Shown here: piece by piece, positions 6,745 through 8,949 of the stretch
Layout of the letters: each line of letters starts with the position of its first letter
How positions within the stretch are numbered: the stretch's first letter is position 1
Assembly: GCA_025656895.1 (NCBI GenBank)
Contig: JAHXHF010000323.1
Location: 1-8,949 of the forward strand
Origin: a gamma proteobacterium symbiont of Bathyaustriella thionipta
Lineage (GTDB): Bacteria; Pseudomonadota; Gammaproteobacteria; Chromatiales; Chromatiaceae
Direction: 5' to 3'
DNA: 8,949 bases
Notes under the pieces: generated by a model
Seen by the model: only the letters and a program-made list of their open reading frames with translations
Told to the model about the DNA's origin: nothing
Database searches by the model: none
Program-made: the position numbers and the translations under genes

Positions 6745-8838
6745 ATGTTAAAAGCGACTACAAAATCCTTCCAGTTCGGCCAGCACACCGTTACCCTGGA
6801 AACCGGTGAGATTGCTCGTCAGGCTGACGGCGCGGTTATGATCGACATGGACGACACCGTGGTGCAAGTCACCGTGGTGGGCCTGCCGGATACACGTGGC
6901 GGCCGGGACTTTTTTCCACTGACGGTTGACTATCAGGAAAAAACCTACGCTGCAGGCAAGATTCCCGGTGGATTTTTTCGCCGTGAAGGACGTCCTTCAG
7001 AAAAAGAAATTCTAACCTCCCGCCTGATTGACCGTCCGGTACGGCCCTTGTTTCCGAAAGGCTATACCGATGAAGTGCAGGTAATCTGTACGGTTATGTC
7101 ACTCAATCCTCTGGTTGATCCTGAAATTCCGGCGCTGCTGGGTGTTTCTGCAGCACTGGCTATTTCCGGTTTGCCGTTTAGCGGCCCGATTGGGGCAGCG
7201 CGGGTTGGCTACAAGAATGGTGAATACATTCTGAATGCCGATAAAACCGGCCTGAATGAAGACAGTGAACTGGATCTGGTTGTTGCCGGTACAGAAAATG
7301 CCGTACTGATGGTTGAATCGGAAGCCAACGCACTGTCGGAAGAAGTCATGCTCGGTGCGGTGCTGTTCGGTCATGAACAAATGCAGGTGGCGATTAAAGC
7401 CATTCAGGAACTGGCTGATGAAGTCGGCAAGGATATCCGCAGCTACAGTCCGCCAGAGAAAGATGAAGAGCTGATTGATGCGGTACTGACCAGTGCCGGT
7501 GACGGTATCAGCGAGGCTTACAGTATTGCCGATAAAATGCAACGCTACGCACATGTTGATGAAGTGGTTGCGGCCACCGTCAGCACCTTGTGTGATGGCG
7601 AAGAACCTTTGTGGAATGATACCGAAGTAAAAGCTGAAATTGATTCACTGAAAAAGAAAATTGTTCGCAGCCGTATTCTGGCGGGCGAAGCGCGTATTGA
7701 TGGTCGTGATCATAAAACGGTTCGCCCGATCACCGTACGTACCGGTGTTTTACCGCGTACCCACGGTTCTGCCCTGTTTACCCGGGGTGAGACTCAGGCT
7801 CTGGTAACCACAACCCTGGGCACAGAGCGGGACGCGCAGATTGTTGATGCACTGGATCGTTCCTATCGCGAACCTTTCATGCTGCATTACAACTTTCCTC
7901 CTTTCTGCGTAGGCGAAACCGGTCGCGTAGGCAGCCCCAAGCGTCGTGAAATTGGTCATGGTCGTCTGGCCAAGCGCGGCGTGCTGGCCAGTATGCCGAC
8001 TATGGAAGACTTTCCTTATTCGGTACGTGTGGTCTCGGAAATTACTGAATCCAATGGTTCATCATCCATGGCTTCTGTATGCGGTACCAGTCTGGCACTT
8101 ATGGATGCCGGTGTGCCGCTCAAAGCACCGGTGGCCGGTGTTGCCATGGGGCTGATCAAGGAAGGTGATGATTTCACCGTACTGACCGATATTCTGGGTG
8201 ATGAAGATCATCTGGGTGATATGGACTTCAAGGTAGCCGGAACAGCGGACGGTATCAACGCTCTGCAGATGGATATCAAGATTGATGGCATTACCAGAGA
8301 GATCATGCAGATTGCATTGGAACAGGCCAAAGATGGTCGCCTGTTTATTCTTGGAGAAATGAATAAAGCCATTTCCGCACCGCGTGAAGAAATGTCTGAG
8401 CATGCACCGCGCATCGTTACCTTCAAGATCAACCCGGACAAGATTCGTGATGTGATCGGCAAAGGCGGCGCAACCATTCGCTCCATTACCGAAGAAACCG
8501 GAGCTACGGTTGATCTGGACGACAGCGGTATGGTTAAAATTTTCTCGGTGGATAAAATAGCCGGAGACAATGCCCGTAAACGTGTCGAGCAGATTGTGGC
8601 CGATGTGGAAGTAGGCACCATCTACGAAGGTAAAGTAGCCAAAATTATGGACTTCGGTGCTTTTGTAACCATTCTTCCCGGTAAAGACGGTCTGGTACAC
8701 ATCTCACAGATCTGCGAAGAACGGGTAGAAAAAGTCAGTGATAAACTGTCTGAAGGTGATGTGATCAAAGTCAAGGTTCTGGAAGTGGACAAACAGGGTC
8801 GTATCCGTCTCAGCATGAAAGCGGTCGAGATTGCCTGA
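6745..8838 (+). CDS. pnp: Polyribonucleotide nucleotidyltransferase (PNPase)
   Basis: PNPase is a trimeric phosphorolytic 3'-to-5' exoribonuclease and a degradosome component. The product has 697 residues (E. coli 711). Order: first RNase PH domain (about 1-225, with FFRREGRPSE at 77-86); an all-helical linker (about 240-310); the catalytic second RNase PH domain (about 312-550) with SPKRREIGHG (397-406), the phosphate-binding GSSSMASVCG (438-447), and Asp486 and Asp492 in ILGDEDHLGDMDF; a KH domain with GKGG at 572-575; and an S1 domain (about 622-692, with GKVAKIMDFGAFV). All catalytic motifs are intact. It ends right after the S1 domain (MKAVEIA), without the Ala/Glu/Pro-rich tail that E. 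coli PNPase carries. The ATG has a GAGGA Shine-Dalgarno at 6736-6740. With only 24 bases after rpsO, it appears to be expressed from the rpsO promoter. Confidence 0.98.
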   Translation: MLKATTKSFQFGQHTVTLETGEIARQADGAVMIDMDDTVVQVTVVGLPDTRGGRDFFPLTVDYQEKTYAAGKIPGGFFRREGRPSEKEILTSRLIDRPVRPLFPKGYTDEVQVICTVMSLNPLVDPEIPALLGVSAALAISGLPFSGPIGAARVGYKNGEYILNADKTGLNEDSELDLVVAGTENAVLMVESEANALSEEVMLGAVLFGHEQMQVAIKAIQELADEVGKDIRSYSPPEKDEELIDAVLTSAGDGISEAYSIADKMQRYAHVDEVVAATVSTLCDGEEPLWNDTEVKAEIDSLKKKIVRSRILAGEARIDGRDHKTVRPITVRTGVLPRTHGSALFTRGETQALVTTTLGTERDAQIVDALDRSYREPFMLHYNFPPFCVGETGRVGSPKRREIGHGRLAKRGVLASMPTMEDFPYSVRVVSEITESNGSSSMASVCGTSLALMDAGVPLKAPVAGVAMGLIKEGDDFTVLTDILGDEDHLGDMDFKVAGTADGINALQMDIKIDGITREIMQIALEQAKDGRLFILGEMNKAISAPREEMSEHAPRIVTFKINPDKIRDVIGKGGATIRSITEETGATVDLDDSGMVKIFSVDKIAGDNARKRVEQIVADVEVGTIYEGKVAKIMDFGAFVTILPGKDGLVHISQICEERVEKVSDKLSEGDVIKVKVLEVDKQGRIRLSMKAVEIA

Positions 8839-8858
8839 GTCCGGGCAAGAACCTGACT

Positions 8859-8949
8859 GCTAAATAGTGTCCGGCAGAAAACTCGCTATTTTCGAGGGGC
8901 TATGACCCCGCCCGCCGTCGAATTCAGTCAATTGCCTGCATTTTTGGCC
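8859..8949. mobile_element. Possible end of a repeated or insertion element downstream of pnp
   Basis: The 111 bases after the pnp stop carry no + strand gene. They contain several inverted repeats: AAATAG (8862-8867) with CTATTT (8886-8891), CTCG (8882-8885) with CGAG (8893-8896), and GGGG (8896-8899) with CCCC (8906-8909). On the minus strand a frame stays open from the window edge to a TAG at 8862-8860; its last residues read HSPSKIASFLPDTI. The sequence around TAGTGTCCGGCAG looks to me like the terminus of an insertion sequence or dispersed repeat, but this is an impression and not a database match. It could equally be plain intergenic DNA. The element, if present, is cut by the window edge. 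Confidence 0.2.

Noticed and set aside
211..8838. A novel system hidden among the coding genes
   Set aside because: All seven genes are full-length, conserved core genes in the standard gammaproteobacterial order. No insertion, fusion, frameshift or foreign gene is visible between rimP and pnp.
8896..8909. GGGG/CCCC hairpin as the pnp terminator
   Set aside because: The stem is only four base pairs, and a C/G-rich stretch rather than a T-tract follows it.

Overview
This window carries one contiguous, intact housekeeping block, all on the + strand: rimP, nusA, infB, rbfA, truB, rpsO, pnp. The gene order is that of the classic nusA-infB / rpsO-pnp locus of Gammaproteobacteria. Protein details also fit that group: NusA has the two C-terminal acidic repeats, TruB, S15 and PNPase align almost residue for residue with the E. 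coli proteins, and IF2 has a gammaproteobacterial layout. Base composition looks close to 50% G+C by eye. I cannot name the genus; a non-enteric gammaproteobacterium is the safest description.

Layout: 1-210 is a non-coding leader with a likely sigma-70 promoter (100-128) and a compact terminator-like hairpin (173-193) just before rimP. Bases 211-5220 hold rimP, nusA, infB and rbfA with gaps of 56, 24 and about 50 bases. truB follows after 51 bases with a GTG start. A 261-base gap (6190-6450) holds an imperfect hairpin, a second likely promoter (6340-6368) and a second terminator-like hairpin with a U-tract (6389-6429) ahead of rpsO. pnp follows rpsO after only 24 bases. After the pnp stop (8838) the last 111 bases hold no recognised gene and no clear intrinsic terminator, and they may contain the end of a repeated or mobile element.

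The genes form a transcription/translation/RNA-decay unit. NusA sets RNA polymerase pausing and termination. RimP and RbfA mature the 30S subunit, S15 nucleates assembly of its central domain, IF2 brings initiator tRNA to it, TruB makes pseudouridine 55 in tRNA, and PNPase degrades RNA.

I found no undescribed biological system here. The coding content is conserved core genome. The points worth a second look are regulatory: terminator-like hairpins in both leaders, a missing Shine-Dalgarno sequence and mini-ORFs before rimP, a non-ATG rbfA start overlapped by a mini-ORF stop, the lack of room for the E. coli-type RNase III hairpin before pnp, and the 3' flank.
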